Positions 9,116-18,603 are shown, numbered from the stretch's first letter. The stretch: DNA of 64,000 nt from Kitasatospora sp. MAA19 (GCF_029894125.1 NZ_JARXYZ010000036.1:1-64000); one strand, 5' to 3'. Notes: a model not told the origin generated them from the sequence alone. Program-made: numbers and translations.

Positions 9116-9954
9116 CGGCGCCTCCGGTCACCACGTCCGCCGCACGTGAACCGTGGACGGTCACCGGCCACCACCGCCCCCGAAGGGCCGGCGCCGCCGG
9201 GGCCGCCGGGCTCGCCACGGGTCGAGGGCACTGTGGCAACCGCCGACGGCGGCGGTGCCTCGACCTCTTCCACGGTACTCCGGCAGCGGTCGGCCAGGGC
9301 CGGCGGGCGGATCCGGCCGGCCCTGGCACCGCGGGGTGCTACGCGTGCCCGCCCGAGGCCGACACCGGCGCCTGGGCGGTCCGGCCGGCGCAGGCCGCGG
9401 CGGTGACCGGACCGGTGAAGGCGGCCTCCGAGGCGAACAGCCGACCATCTGGACAGTGTTGTGGCGAAGCACCCGAGACGTCGGATCGTGGCGCTGTTGG
9501 TCGGCGCGCCAGTTGCCGAGCGCCTTCCCCCGAGGTCGGATGCGGGCCGACAGATGCGCCCGATCACGTCGGTACACGCCCCGGCGGCGCGGATCGAGTG
9601 CTCCGGAACGGGATGTGCTGCCGCGCGGGCGGCGAACCCGTCGTCCGTATCCCGTCCGCGGGCTTGCCGACCCGCGCAAGCGCTGCCGGACGGAAGACCT
9701 GCTCCGGCGCGAGTTCGGGCGCGAATGGAGTCCTGGCCCGGGCAGGTGCGGTCGCGATGCGGAGCGCGCGAAGCTCGACGATACTGAGCCAACGGGCGGT
9801 GACGGAACGTGTCGTCGACACCATGGTCCGACACCATCGGCCCGCGCACCGTCGTAGGCGCGGCGGCCACCGAGCAGGGCCGCCGGAAGCCACGACCGGC
9901 GACCACTGGCCCGGCGGCGTACCGACCGCCGAGCCCTGGACGGAGAGACCGGGA
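9116..9954. other. 839-bp stretch without a recognisable gene
   Basis: It lies between the divergent NfeD-like and multicopper oxidase genes. Several open frames cross it on both strands, but all have the Arg/Pro/Gly-rich composition of non-coding high-GC frames and none shows a family motif. It must contain the divergent promoters; no confident -35/-10 pair was found. A decayed gene cannot be excluded. Confidence 0.5.
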
Positions 9955-11628
9955 ATGCTGAACCGACGAGACCTTTTGAAAGCCGCCGCCATAGGCGGCC
10001 CGGCGGCTCTCTTCCCATGGGACCGCGCACCGGGCGGGGTCCGGGCCTCGTCCCTCGCGCTACCAGCCCCGCCGACCATGCCGGCCGGGTCGGAGCCCGA
10101 GCGGTCGGTCGCCCGGATCGTCCCCTTCGCGCACGCCATGCCGGTGCCCCCGGTGCTGAGTCCGGTGTCGCGGACGGACTCCTCGGACCTGTACCGGCTG
10201 CGGATGGCCGAGACCCGGGTGGAGATCGTCAAGGGGCTGCTGACCACCGTCCAGACCTACGGCGGCAGCTTCCCCGGTCCGACCATCCGGGCGGTCAAGG
10301 GACGGGAGGTGGTGGTCCAGCAGACCAACGACCTGAGCGTGCACACCTCCGTCCACCTGCACGGCGGCCATGTGCAGTCGCGGTACGACGGCCTGCCGAT
10401 GGACCTCATCGAGCCCGGCGAGACCCGCGAGTACCGCTACCCCAACGACCAGGTGGCCGCCTCGCTCTGGTACCACGATCACGCGCACCAGCTGGAGGCC
10501 GAGAACGTCTACCGCGGCCTGGCCGGCGCCTACCTGCTCAGCGACCCGCACGAGAGCGGCCTGCCGCTGCCGAAGGGCGAGTTCGACATCCCGCTGCTGA
10601 TCCGGGACGCCCGGATCGAGACCGACGGCAGGCTGGTCTACACCGACCCGTACGCGTGCCCGCACATGCTGGTCAACGGCAAGGAGCGGCCCTACTTCGA
10701 GGTGGCGGCGTGCAAGTACCGTCTGCGGGTCTTCAACGTCTCGCCCAACCGCCACATATCGCTGCGCCTCGCCAACGGCGAACCGTTCACCCAGATCGCC
10801 TCCGACGGCGGACTGCTCGCCGAGCCGGTGAAGTTGGACGAGCTGACCCTGGCCGGCGCGGAACGCGCCGAGATCGTGGTCGACTTCGCCCGCTACCCGG
10901 TCGGCGGGTCGGTGGTGCTGGAGAACACGGCCGCGCTGGAGACCGAGCGGCCCGAGGTGCTGCGCTTCGACATCACCCGGACGGCCGAGGACAAAAGCCG
11001 GATACCGGATGTCCTGGCCACCCTGCCGCCGATCCCGCAGGCGACGGTGCACCGGGAGTTCTCGCTGGCGACCTTCCCGAACACCAGGATCAACGGGCGT
11101 AAGTACGACCCGGACCGGACCGACGTGCGGACCACCGTCGGCACCAGCGAGATCTGGACGATCCACAATCGCCTCACCAGCCGGCCGGCCGGGGTCTTCC
11201 ACGCCCCCCACTCCTTCCACACCCACCTGGTGCGGTTCCGCGTGCTGGACCGTGACGGGGAGCCGGTCGGCCCGGCCGAGGCCGGGCTGAAGGACACCGT
11301 CGCGGTCCACCCGGGCGAGACCGTCCGGATCGCCATGACCTGGGGCGACTATCCGGGCGAGTACGTCTATCACTGCCACCACATGGTGCACTCCTCGCAC
11401 GGCCAGATGGGCCGGATCGACGTGCTGCCCGCGGCATCGGAAGACCCCGCCCAGGAGTCGGACGAGGCCTCCGCCGACTCGTACCCGTTCTCCGGAGCGT
11501 CAGCGTCCAGAGCCGGTCGACGGCGACGGCGCAACCGGTTCCACCATGCGGGCCGCCGCCGGAGCTCGGGGCGGCGGTGGATCCGGAATCGCGCCCGTCG
11601 GTGTGGCGAATCAACGGCCACTCGGTGA
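9955..11628 (+). CDS. Tat-exported multicopper oxidase (CotA/bilirubin-oxidase/phenoxazinone-synthase type)
   Basis: 557 residues from ATG 9955, preceded by GGAGAGACCGGGA. The N-terminus NRRDLLKAAAIGG is a twin-arginine signal, so folded export with bound copper is expected. All four copper motifs are present: HLHGGH (His134/136), WYHDHAH (about 172-178), HSFHTH (419-424) and HCHHMVHSSHGQM (473-485, with Cys474 and axial Met485 for T1 copper). The family oxidises phenols, bilirubin or metal ions using O2; the substrate is not decidable. After the usual end of the fold (about residue 490) there is a ~65-residue tail that becomes strongly Arg-rich (GRRRRRNRF and RRRSSGRRW). That tail may be read-through of non-coding sequence after loss of the original stop. 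Confidence 0.92.
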   Translation: MLNRRDLLKAAAIGGPAALFPWDRAPGGVRASSLALPAPPTMPAGSEPERSVARIVPFAHAMPVPPVLSPVSRTDSSDLYRLRMAETRVEIVKGLLTTVQTYGGSFPGPTIRAVKGREVVVQQTNDLSVHTSVHLHGGHVQSRYDGLPMDLIEPGETREYRYPNDQVAASLWYHDHAHQLEAENVYRGLAGAYLLSDPHESGLPLPKGEFDIPLLIRDARIETDGRLVYTDPYACPHMLVNGKERPYFEVAACKYRLRVFNVSPNRHISLRLANGEPFTQIASDGGLLAEPVKLDELTLAGAERAEIVVDFARYPVGGSVVLENTAALETERPEVLRFDITRTAEDKSRIPDVLATLPPIPQATVHREFSLATFPNTRINGRKYDPDRTDVRTTVGTSEIWTIHNRLTSRPAGVFHAPHSFHTHLVRFRVLDRDGEPVGPAEAGLKDTVAVHPGETVRIAMTWGDYPGEYVYHCHHMVHSSHGQMGRIDVLPAASEDPAQESDEASADSYPFSGASASRAGRRRRRNRFHHAGRRRSSGRRWIRNRARRCGESTATR

Positions 11629-11748
11629 CCCTGTGTCAGATTGCGTCTCCTGCACGAAGCGTCGTGGTCGATCTCAATCGATGCCAGGGCACGCGCAGTG
11701 CGCGGCGATGACGCCACGATAGGTGGAACCTGGCCAGGCATGTTGGAG

Positions 11749-12600
11749 CTAGTGGAGACGTGTCGCAGTCCGGACAAGGTCGGCGACGGCTCTGGACCGG
11801 CTGTGCGGGGGCCAGGCGATGACGGTGGTGACTGCTGGCGCGTCCAGCACGGGCACGGCGGCGAGGTCACCGTGCAGTTGGGCTCGGCACGACTCCGGTG
11901 AGACCGCGCAGGCTCGGCCGAGCGCGACGAGCTGCAGCAACTGTGCGTGGTCGCGGACCAGCGGGCCGGGGCCGGGCGGGTAGGTGCCGTCGGGGTCGGG
12001 CCAGCGTGGCAGAGGCAGGCCCGGCAGGCCGGTGATGTCGGCCATGTGCACCTGGGCGCGGACGGTGAGCGGATGCCCGGCCGGCAGGACCACCACCTGG
12101 CCCTCCGTGCCGAGCTCCTCGGTGTGGAACCCGTCCGTCGAGTCGAACGGCCGGTGCAGCAGCGCCACGTCGGCCCGGCCCTCGCGCAGGAGTCGTGCCT
12201 GCTCGGCCGGGCCGCACAGGATGACGTCGACGGGGACTGCGCCGGGTTCGGCGGCGTACGCGTCGAGCAGTTTCGCCAGCAGTTCACGGGACGCGCTGGC
12301 TTTCGTCACCAGAACGAGGCCGGGACGGCCGGTCGCGGACAGGGCGGCGCGGCGCGTCCGGCGCTCGGCGGCGTCGACCGCGTCCAGGGCCGCCCGCCCC
12401 TCGACCAACAGCACCGAGCCGGCCTCGGTCAGCGTGACGGTGCGGCTGGTCCGATCCAGCAGCGCTGTTCCGAGCCGGCGTTCGAGCTTCTGGATCGCCC
12501 GTGACAAAGGCGGCTGTGCGATCCCGAGCCGCTGCGCGGCGCGGGCGAAGTGCAGCTCTTCGGCGACGGCCACGAAGTAGCGCAGTTCCCGGGTTTCCAT
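11749..12600 (-). CDS. LysR-family transcriptional regulator
   Basis: 283 residues. The N-terminal winged helix-turn-helix is classical (ELRYFVAVAEELHFARAAQRLGI, then QPPLSRAIQKLERRLG and LLDRTSRTVTLTEAG). It is followed by a periplasmic-binding-protein-like effector domain to the end. It is divergent from the SDR gene at 12696, with a 95-bp intergenic region containing an inverted repeat, the standard LysR arrangement. It is therefore likely autoregulatory and a regulator of the SDR gene. The effector is unknown. Confidence 0.93.
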   Translation of the reverse strand: METRELRYFVAVAEELHFARAAQRLGIAQPPLSRAIQKLERRLGTALLDRTSRTVTLTEAGSVLLVEGRAALDAVDAAERRTRRAALSATGRPGLVLVTKASASRELLAKLLDAYAAEPGAVPVDVILCGPAEQARLLREGRADVALLHRPFDSTDGFHTEELGTEGQVVVLPAGHPLTVRAQVHMADITGLPGLPLPRWPDPDGTYPPGPGPLVRDHAQLLQLVALGRACAVSPESCRAQLHGDLAAVPVLDAPAVTTVIAWPPHSRSRAVADLVRTATRLH

Positions 12601-12618
12601 GCAATCACGCTACTCCGG

Positions 12619-12641
12619 ATCAATACCTGGACGGTATCGAT
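12619..12641. promoter_or_regulatory. Inverted repeat, probable LysR binding site
   Basis: Arms ATCAATACC and GGTATCGAT (8 of 9 positions complementary) around a 5-bp spacer. The core ATACC-N5-GGTAT fits a LysR T-N11-A type box. It lies in the intergenic region between lysR (start 12600) and the SDR gene (start 12696). Confidence 0.65.
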
Positions 12642-12695
12642 GCCCACCTGATCGGTGTTGGACCCCCGTTGGGCTCCGACGGCAGCATGGTCCCT

Positions 12696-13427
12696 ATGAG
12701 CGAACAGACGATTGCGCTGGTCACCGGCGCGAACAAGGGAATCGGCTACGAGATCGCCGCAGGCCTGGGCGCCCTTGGCTGGCGCGTCGGCGTCGGGGCC
12801 CGCGACGAGCAGCGCCGCAAGGTCGCGGTGGAGCAACTGCGCGCGGCCGGCGTGGACGCCTTCGGTGTACCGCTGGACGTGACCGACGACGCGAGCGCGA
12901 CAGCCGCCGCACGGCTGATCGAGGAGCAGGCCGGGCGCCTCGACGTGCTCGTCAACAACGCCGCCATCACCGGCGGCATGCCGCAGGAGCCCACTCAGGT
13001 CCATCCCGCGACCATCCGCACGGTCGTGGAGACCAACGTGATCGGCGTCATCCGCGTCACCAACGCGATGCTGCCGCTGCTGCGCCGTTCTGCCTCGCCG
13101 CGGATCGTGAACATGTCCAGCAGCGTCGGCTCCCTCACCCGGCAGGCAGGAACCGCTGCCGAGCTGACGTCGGGTCCGGTGGCTGTGGCGTACGCCCCCT
13201 CGAAGACGTTCCTGAACGCCGTCACCCTCCAGTACGTCCGGGAGTTGAGTGGCACGAACATCCTGATCAACGTCGGCTGCCCCGGCTACGTCGCCACCGA
13301 CCTCAACGGCTTCCGTGGCGTGCGCACCCCCGAACAGGGCGCGGCGATCGCCATCAAGCTCGCGACCCTGCCCGACGACGGACCGACCGGCCAGTTCTTC
13401 GAGGACGCCGGCGTCGTGCCCTGGTGA
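12696..13427 (+). CDS. Short-chain dehydrogenase/reductase
   Basis: 243 residues from ATG 12696 (an in-frame ATG at 12687 is an alternative). Rossmann motif TGANKGIG near the N-terminus, NNAA (VLVNNAAITGG), a catalytic Ser in IVNMSSSVG and the AYAPSK (YxxxK) active-site pair. C-terminal GCPGYVATDLNG is typical of SDRs related to carbonyl reductase. It uses NAD(P)(H) to oxidise or reduce an alcohol/carbonyl; the substrate is unknown. It is controlled by the divergent LysR gene by inference from position and the shared operator. Confidence 0.92.
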   Translation: MSEQTIALVTGANKGIGYEIAAGLGALGWRVGVGARDEQRRKVAVEQLRAAGVDAFGVPLDVTDDASATAAARLIEEQAGRLDVLVNNAAITGGMPQEPTQVHPATIRTVVETNVIGVIRVTNAMLPLLRRSASPRIVNMSSSVGSLTRQAGTAAELTSGPVAVAYAPSKTFLNAVTLQYVRELSGTNILINVGCPGYVATDLNGFRGVRTPEQGAAIAIKLATLPDDGPTGQFFEDAGVVPW

Positions 13428-14084
13428 AGTGCACGGCGGTCATCACCCGCTGGGTGAGGCGCCTTCGCCCGCAGGGCTCGAACAGGTTCATCAATGTGGC
13501 GGCCGTCCCGGCCAACGCATCGGCGGCCGAGGCAACGCTGCGTACTGCTACTGGTTCCAACATGAATGGCAATTCACCGCAGGTTGCAAGCAGCGTGACC
13601 ATGTGGTTCCAACAAGCGTGACCCACGAGATCCGGATCGCAAGGTCACCACACCCCCGTGGTTCCAACTACCGTGTCACGGCACATGACAGACAGTTCCG
13701 GTGATCTGGGCATGGCGCGTACGCGGTGCTGGTCGAGTGGTGCCATGGGTACTTCGACGCGGTCGGTGATCCGGTCCGACTCGTGCGGGCTGGACGAGCT
13801 GTTCGTGCCGTACGCGGAAGACGGGCCGGTGCAGGAGGAGTTGGGCCTGGCCGAGGCCTGGCGGCGACGGTGGGTCACGTCGTGGCAGCGCCGCCCTCGG
13901 CGACCGGCGGTGGACGAGCGGCGCAGGGCCGGCCGAAACCCGGGGCGATGAGGAGCGTCACGTCGCCCTGCCCGTCCCGGCCGCCGAGGAGAACGAACTC
14001 CTTTGCTCTCGAAGCCAGTTGCGTGATGGTTCACCCGAGCCCTCGGAAGTCCCACTACCCGCCGGGTCATGGCATGCTCTGCCC
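13428..14084. other. 657-bp gap with short direct repeats and no convincing gene
   Basis: No reading frame here has coding character. The first third contains three copies of TGGTTCCAAC (see the repeat entry). The remainder includes short Arg-rich frames and may be a degraded gene, but no family motif is recognisable. Confidence 0.5.
13552..13668. repeat. Three direct copies of TGGTTCCAAC
   Basis: Copies at 13552-13561, 13604-13613 and 13659-13668. The last two extend to GTGGTTCCAAC-N3-CGTG. Spacing is 52 and 55 bp. The copies differ outside the core, so this is not a simple tandem repeat. It could be recombinase or regulator sites. Confidence 0.6.
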
Positions 14085-14948
14085 ATGCCACAGGGAGGAT
14101 CGAACAGCCAGTTCTACATGGAGCGGTTGCCGACGGACATCGGCTCCATCGGGGCCTTTGCGATGGGAGAGCTCAACGAGAAACATCTCGCCCCCAAGGC
14201 CGAACTAATTCGTGATGCCGCCAGAGCACAGCCCAAGCCTTACGAGGACATGTGGAGGTTTCTTTCCATGTGCCTTCCCGAAAACCTGCGCCACATCCAT
14301 CCGAGTCGATGGAAAAAGTTGATCCAGATCAGTGCCGATGACGCAGTTTCACTCACGTGGGCACCGTCCCCCGAGGTCATCACCGCCCTGCTGGAGATCT
14401 CTTCCTCGGACGACAGGGTGGAGATCCTGGAGGCCCATCGGGACGAGATCCAGGCCGACGTGATCACAAGCCTCGACAAGGTCGCCCACCCTCACCTCAA
14501 GAATGCGGTGAGGCTTCTTCGTGCTGCTGTCAGGGCGTCCGGATCAGGCCACTTCGAGGCCGCACAGGCACTGGCGGCAAACGTCCTCGAAACGCTGATG
14601 ACCTCTCACGGGAACTCGTGGGTTCGGCAGGCGTTCCCCGAATTCCGGCCCTCCGGGTCCGGCCACTACAGAACACTGATTGAAGTTCTCACTTCAGACA
14701 TGGAATGGCGCCATCGGTCTGTCGACGACTTGGTTCGATTCCTTGTCGTGGTCGGGTTGGGAGATGTGTTCGGGCCAGACGATGTCCAGTTGACCTTCAA
14801 CCGGCACCTTGCAGCGCACCGTGCATCCGAGTACAGCTACCAGCCCCATTTCGCTCTGTCCGCGCTGCTGCTGACGCACGGTTTGCTCCGTGCCTTGGAC
14901 GCCGACATGACCCCGCCTGAACAGCGTGCTCTGCCCTGGGGTTGGTGA
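14085..14948 (+). CDS. Hypothetical protein, mostly alpha-helical
   Basis: About 287 residues from ATG 14085; ATG 14118 and earlier starts are also possible, and no clear ribosome binding site decides. The protein looks genuinely coding: balanced composition with regular hydrophobic spacing (WKKLIQISADDAVSLTW, VITALLEISSSDDRVEILEA, VDDLVRFLVVVGLGDVFG). It has no signal peptide, membrane helix or catalytic motif that I recognise. Codon use is less GC-rich than its neighbours, hinting at acquisition. It stands alone between two gene-poor stretches carrying short direct repeats. Confidence 0.7.
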   Translation: MPQGGSNSQFYMERLPTDIGSIGAFAMGELNEKHLAPKAELIRDAARAQPKPYEDMWRFLSMCLPENLRHIHPSRWKKLIQISADDAVSLTWAPSPEVITALLEISSSDDRVEILEAHRDEIQADVITSLDKVAHPHLKNAVRLLRAAVRASGSGHFEAAQALAANVLETLMTSHGNSWVRQAFPEFRPSGSGHYRTLIEVLTSDMEWRHRSVDDLVRFLVVVGLGDVFGPDDVQLTFNRHLAAHRASEYSYQPHFALSALLLTHGLLRALDADMTPPEQRALPWGW

Positions 14949-15337
14949 CGGTCAACGAGCCGAGCATCATGCCCCGCCATCCCATCACCTTGGAGAGTGA
15001 CTGCCTCCGGGGGTGATCAGGCTCCACGGCACGAGCAGGGTGACGCCTTCACCAAGACGCTCATCGCCAAGCGCCTGTCCGGCTCCGCGCTCTCGCCGAT
15101 GTCACCCTCGGTCACGAAGCTCGCAAACTATCGTGCTCCGCTCTCGCAAACTAACGCGCACCACCACCCCTCAGACCAGGGGTCCACCCGGCCACGCTCG
15201 CAAACTACGGTGCTCCGTCTCAGCCACCGGCCGTCAACTCTCCTGCGCGGCACAGAAAATGGCATGCACGCCACTAGCCAACCGACCAGTAGCACCCCTA
15301 CCGTCGACTTTCCCGTGGCTTCGACGGAGGAACTCCC
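14949..15337. other. 389-bp intergenic region with a direct-repeat array
   Basis: No gene is supported. It contains three copies of CTCGCAAACTA (separate entry) and must hold the promoter of the acylase gene. The stretch around 15041-15120 has an open frame but no recognisable product. Confidence 0.5.
15119..15217. repeat. Direct repeats around CTCGCAAACTA
   Basis: The core CTCGCAAACTA occurs at 15120-15130, 15143-15153 and 15197-15207. The first and third copies extend to 22 bp (15119-15140 and 15196-15217) with only two adjacent mismatches and end in GTGCTCCG. The array lies 120-220 bp upstream of the acylase start. It could be operator sites or recombinase sites. Confidence 0.65.
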
Positions 15338-18148
15338 TTGCGCCTACGCCCCCACCCCCTCCGCTTCCCGGCCGCCGCCCTCGCGTCGGCCCTGCTCGTC
15401 ACCGCCGCCCTGACCACCACACCCACCGCGGCCGCCCCCGCCGCCCCGACGGCGACCACCGCCGCCGCGGCCGACTACTGCGGCGGCCGCTGCACGGACA
15501 TCCTGCCGCCCGGCGAGAACGGCAACGCCACCCTCGCGGAGATCCTGCTCAACAAGATGTTCGGCAGCCGCCCCGCTCACACCGACGACCAGCTCGGCCC
15601 CTACTCGGCCCTCGCCTCCGGCTACCCGGGCCTGACCGAGGCCAAGCTGCGCGACTTCTTCAACGACGCCTCCTTCGGCGTCCCCGCCGACCAGGTGGCC
15701 AGCACCACCAGCCCGCGCAGCGACGTGACCATCGTCCGTGACAAGGCCACCGGCGTCCCGCACATCACCGGCACCACCCGCTACGGCACCGAGTACGGCG
15801 CGGGCTACGCCGCCGCCCAGGACCGGCTCTGGGTGATGGACCTGTTCCGGCACGTGGGCCGCGGGCAGCTGTCCGGCTTCGCGGGCGGCGCCGCCGCCAA
15901 CCGCCAGCTGGAGCAGAGCTTCTGGCAGGCCGCGCCGTACACCGAGGCGGAACTGCAGCAGCAGATCGACGCCCTGGCGGCCCGCGGCGGCCGGGCCACC
16001 CAGGCCCTCGCCGACGCGAACGCCTACCTCGACGGCATCAACCAGTACGTCACGGAGGCCTACAACGGCCGCACCTTCCCCGGCGAGTACGACCTGACCG
16101 GGCACATCGACCCGATCACCAACGCCGGGTCGATCGAGCCGTTCAAGCTCACCGACCTGGTCGCCCTCGCCTCCGTGGTCGGCGCCCTGTTCGGCTCCGG
16201 CGGCGGCGGTGAACTCGCCTCCGCCCAGGTCAAGTCGGCCGCCGAGGCCCGCTACGGCAAGGACGCCGGGGACGCGGTCTGGAAGTCGCTGCGCGAGGCC
16301 GACGACCCGGAGGCCGTCCAGACCCTGCACGACGGGCAGAGCTTCCCGTACGCCACGGTGCCCGACGCCCCGCAGGGCGAGGCCCTGCCCGACCCCGGCT
16401 CGGTGGTCCCCGAGCGGATGATCTACGACGCCACCGGCTCGGGCAGCACCGCCGCGAAGACCGCCGCACCGGGCGTGCTGCCCGGCAACCTGCTCAGTGC
16501 CAAACACGGCATGTCCAACGCCCTGCTGGTCTCCGGCGCCCACACCGACGACGGCCACCCCGTCGCCGTCTTCGGCCCGCAGACCGGCTACTTCGCCCCC
16601 CAGCTGCTCATGCTGGAGGAGATCCAGGGCCCCGGGATCAGCGCGCGCGGCGCGGCCTTCGCCGGCCTGAGCTTCTACGTGCAGCTCGGCCGCGGCCAGG
16701 ACTACGCGTGGAGTGCCACCTCCGCCGGGCAGGACATCACCGACACCTACGCCGTCCCGCTCTGCACCACCGACGGCTCCCCGGCCACCACCGCCGCCAA
16801 CTCCTACCTGTGGCACGGCCAGTGCGTCCCGTTCGACCGGCTGGAACGCAAGAACGCCTGGAACCCGACCACCGCCGACTCCACCGCCGCCGGCTCCTAC
16901 ACCCTGGTGATGTACCGCTCCAAGTACGGCCTGGTCACCGCCCGCGGCACGGTCGGCGGCGCGCCCGTGGCCTTCACCTCGCTGCGCTCCACCTACCGGC
17001 ACGAGGCGGACTCCATCATCGGCTTCCAGGAGCTCAACGACCCCGGCGCGGTGCACGACGCGGCGGGCTTCCAGCGGGCCGCGCAGGACATCAACTACAC
17101 CTTCAACTGGTTCTACGCCGACTCGCGCGACATCGCGTACTACAACTCCGGCACCAACCCCGTCCGCGCCCCGGGCGTCGACGCAGGCCTGCCGCTGCGC
17201 GCCGAACCGGCCTACGAGTGGGCCGACTTCGACCCCGCCACCAACACCGCCCGGTACACCCCACCGGCCGAGCACCCGCAGTCCGTCAACCAGGACTACT
17301 ACATCTCCTGGAACAACAAGCAGGCCAACGGCTTCACCTCGGCCGGCTTCGGCAACGGCTCGGTGCACCGCGGCAACCTGCTCGACGACCGGGTCAAGGC
17401 GCTGCTGAAGGACGGCGGCAGGGCGAGCCGGGTCTCGCTCACCCAGGCCATGGAGAGCGCCGCCCTCGCCGACCTGCGCGCCGAGGACGTCCTGCCCGAC
17501 CTGATCCGGGTGCTGCGCAGCGCCCCGGTCACCGACCCGGCCACCGCCACCGCGCTGCAGCAGCTGGAGGCCTGGCTGGCCGACGGCGCCCAGCGGAAGG
17601 AGACCTCGGCCGGCAGCCACAGCTACGCCGACGCCACCGCGATCCGCGTCATGGACGCCTGGTGGCCGCTGGTCGCCGAGGGCGTGATGCGGCCCGGTCT
17701 CGGGGACCAGCTGTTCACCGCGCTGACCGGCGCCCTGCAGATCAACGAGTCGCCCTCCGGCGGGCAGACCGGCCCCGGCGGCGGCCCGGTGAGCGCCAAC
17801 GAAGCCATCCCGCACAAGGGTTCGGCCTTCCAGTACGGCTGGTGGAGCTACCTGGACAAGGACCTGCGGTCCGTCCTCGGCGACCAGGTGGCCGGCCCGC
17901 TGGCCCGCCCGTACTGCGGCGGAGGCGACCTGGCGGCCTGCCGGGGCGTGCTACTCGACACCCTGAAGCGGGCGGCCGCCCAGACCCCGGCCCAGGTCTA
18001 CCCGGGCGACACGGACTGCTCGGCCGGCGACCAGTGGTGCGCCGACACGATCATCCAGCGCCCGCTCGGTGGGGTCACGGACGCCAAGACCACCTGGCAG
18101 AACCGGCCGACCTACCAGCAGGTGGTGCAGTTCCCCGGCCACCGGTGA
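15338..18148 (+). CDS. Secreted penicillin-acylase-family Ntn hydrolase
   Basis: 936 residues from TTG 15338, fixed by GGAGG at 15326-15330 seven nt upstream. A Sec signal peptide precedes an Ala/Thr-rich cleavage region (about residues 1-45). The N-terminal alpha-chain region carries the family signature (DVTIVRDKATGVPHITG, YGAGYAAAQDRLWVMDLFR). The probable autocleavage site and Ntn nucleophile is Ser393 in KHGMSNALLVSG, the equivalent of the SNAW-type start of beta chains. Family enzymes hydrolyse amide-linked acyl groups of beta-lactams, acyl-homoserine lactones or lipopeptides; which one is not visible. It is longer than typical members (about 780-850). A GC-rich terminator follows immediately. 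It is a single-gene unit. Confidence 0.92.
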   Translation: MRLRPHPLRFPAAALASALLVTAALTTTPTAAAPAAPTATTAAAADYCGGRCTDILPPGENGNATLAEILLNKMFGSRPAHTDDQLGPYSALASGYPGLTEAKLRDFFNDASFGVPADQVASTTSPRSDVTIVRDKATGVPHITGTTRYGTEYGAGYAAAQDRLWVMDLFRHVGRGQLSGFAGGAAANRQLEQSFWQAAPYTEAELQQQIDALAARGGRATQALADANAYLDGINQYVTEAYNGRTFPGEYDLTGHIDPITNAGSIEPFKLTDLVALASVVGALFGSGGGGELASAQVKSAAEARYGKDAGDAVWKSLREADDPEAVQTLHDGQSFPYATVPDAPQGEALPDPGSVVPERMIYDATGSGSTAAKTAAPGVLPGNLLSAKHGMSNALLVSGAHTDDGHPVAVFGPQTGYFAPQLLMLEEIQGPGISARGAAFAGLSFYVQLGRGQDYAWSATSAGQDITDTYAVPLCTTDGSPATTAANSYLWHGQCVPFDRLERKNAWNPTTADSTAAGSYTLVMYRSKYGLVTARGTVGGAPVAFTSLRSTYRHEADSIIGFQELNDPGAVHDAAGFQRAAQDINYTFNWFYADSRDIAYYNSGTNPVRAPGVDAGLPLRAEPAYEWADFDPATNTARYTPPAEHPQSVNQDYYISWNNKQANGFTSAGFGNGSVHRGNLLDDRVKALLKDGGRASRVSLTQAMESAALADLRAEDVLPDLIRVLRSAPVTDPATATALQQLEAWLADGAQRKETSAGSHSYADATAIRVMDAWWPLVAEGVMRPGLGDQLFTALTGALQINESPSGGQTGPGGGPVSANEAIPHKGSAFQYGWWSYLDKDLRSVLGDQVAGPLARPYCGGGDLAACRGVLLDTLKRAAAQTPAQVYPGDTDCSAGDQWCADTIIQRPLGGVTDAKTTWQNRPTYQQVVQFPGHR

Positions 18149-18159
18149 GCCACTGTGCC

Positions 18160-18203
18160 GGCCGCCGGCGCCCTGCCCCGGAGGGGGCGGGGCGCCGGCG
18201 GCC
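18160..18203. terminator. Long GC hairpin, bidirectional terminator
   Basis: 20-bp stem (one G-T wobble) starting GGCCGCCGGCG and closing with its complement at 18203, with a very short loop. It sits between the convergent acylase gene (stop 18148) and the minus-strand gene ending at 18220. Confidence 0.8.
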
Positions 18204-18219
18204 ACGGTCGTCCCCGCCG

Positions 18220-18603
18220 TCACGGCGTCCTCGGCGGCTGCTTCTCCGTCGGCAGGCCCTTCTGCCGTGCCTCCTTCTGCCGTGCCTCCTTCTGCCGCGC
18301 CGATTCCTCCGCCTTGGCGGCCACCTTCCGTTCGTCCTCGCGCAGGTTCTCGGCCTGCTCGCGCAGCCGCTGGTCGGCCCTCCAGTACGCCGTGCGGGTG
18401 TCGGGGCTGGCCATCCGCATGTGGATGGTGACGGCCAGCTCCGCCACGGTGTCCACCAGCGCGGCGAGGGCGCCCAGCAGCGCGGCCTCGTCACCCTCGG
18501 GCACGTCGTCGCGGCGCGCCCGGGCCCGCGGGAGGGCGTCCTCGCGGATCCGCGTCCTGGCCTCGCGCACGGCGTCGGCCATCGCCTTGATGTCGGTGTC
18601 CAT
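18220..18603 (-). CDS. Hypothetical charged coiled-coil protein
   Basis: 127 residues from ATG 18603 (MDTDIKAMADAV); the larger frame upstream is Pro/Gly-rich and not coding-like. It is predicted almost entirely helical and highly charged, with the tail repeating RQKEA three times (matching a near-perfect 15-bp DNA repeat around 18260-18300). There is no membrane segment or catalytic motif. Function unknown. It is convergent with the acylase gene and divergent from the yceI-like gene. Confidence 0.7.
   Translation of the reverse strand: MDTDIKAMADAVREARTRIREDALPRARARRDDVPEGDEAALLGALAALVDTVAELAVTIHMRMASPDTRTAYWRADQRLREQAENLREDERKVAAKAEESARQKEARQKEARQKGLPTEKQPPRTP

Noticed and set aside
9161..10030. 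289-codon minus-strand frame in the gap before the multicopper oxidase
   Set aside because: Arg/Ser/Pro-rich, no motif, overlaps the Tat signal of the oxidase in antisense; not a gene.
13552..15217. Short repeats considered as a CRISPR array
   Set aside because: Only three copies each, 10-22 bp units, irregular spacing and no cas genes; not CRISPR.
15344..17815. 823-codon minus-strand frame opposite the acylase gene
   Set aside because: Gly/Val/Ala-rich antisense frame with no motif; the plus-strand acylase has a signal peptide, nucleophile motif and a ribosome binding site.
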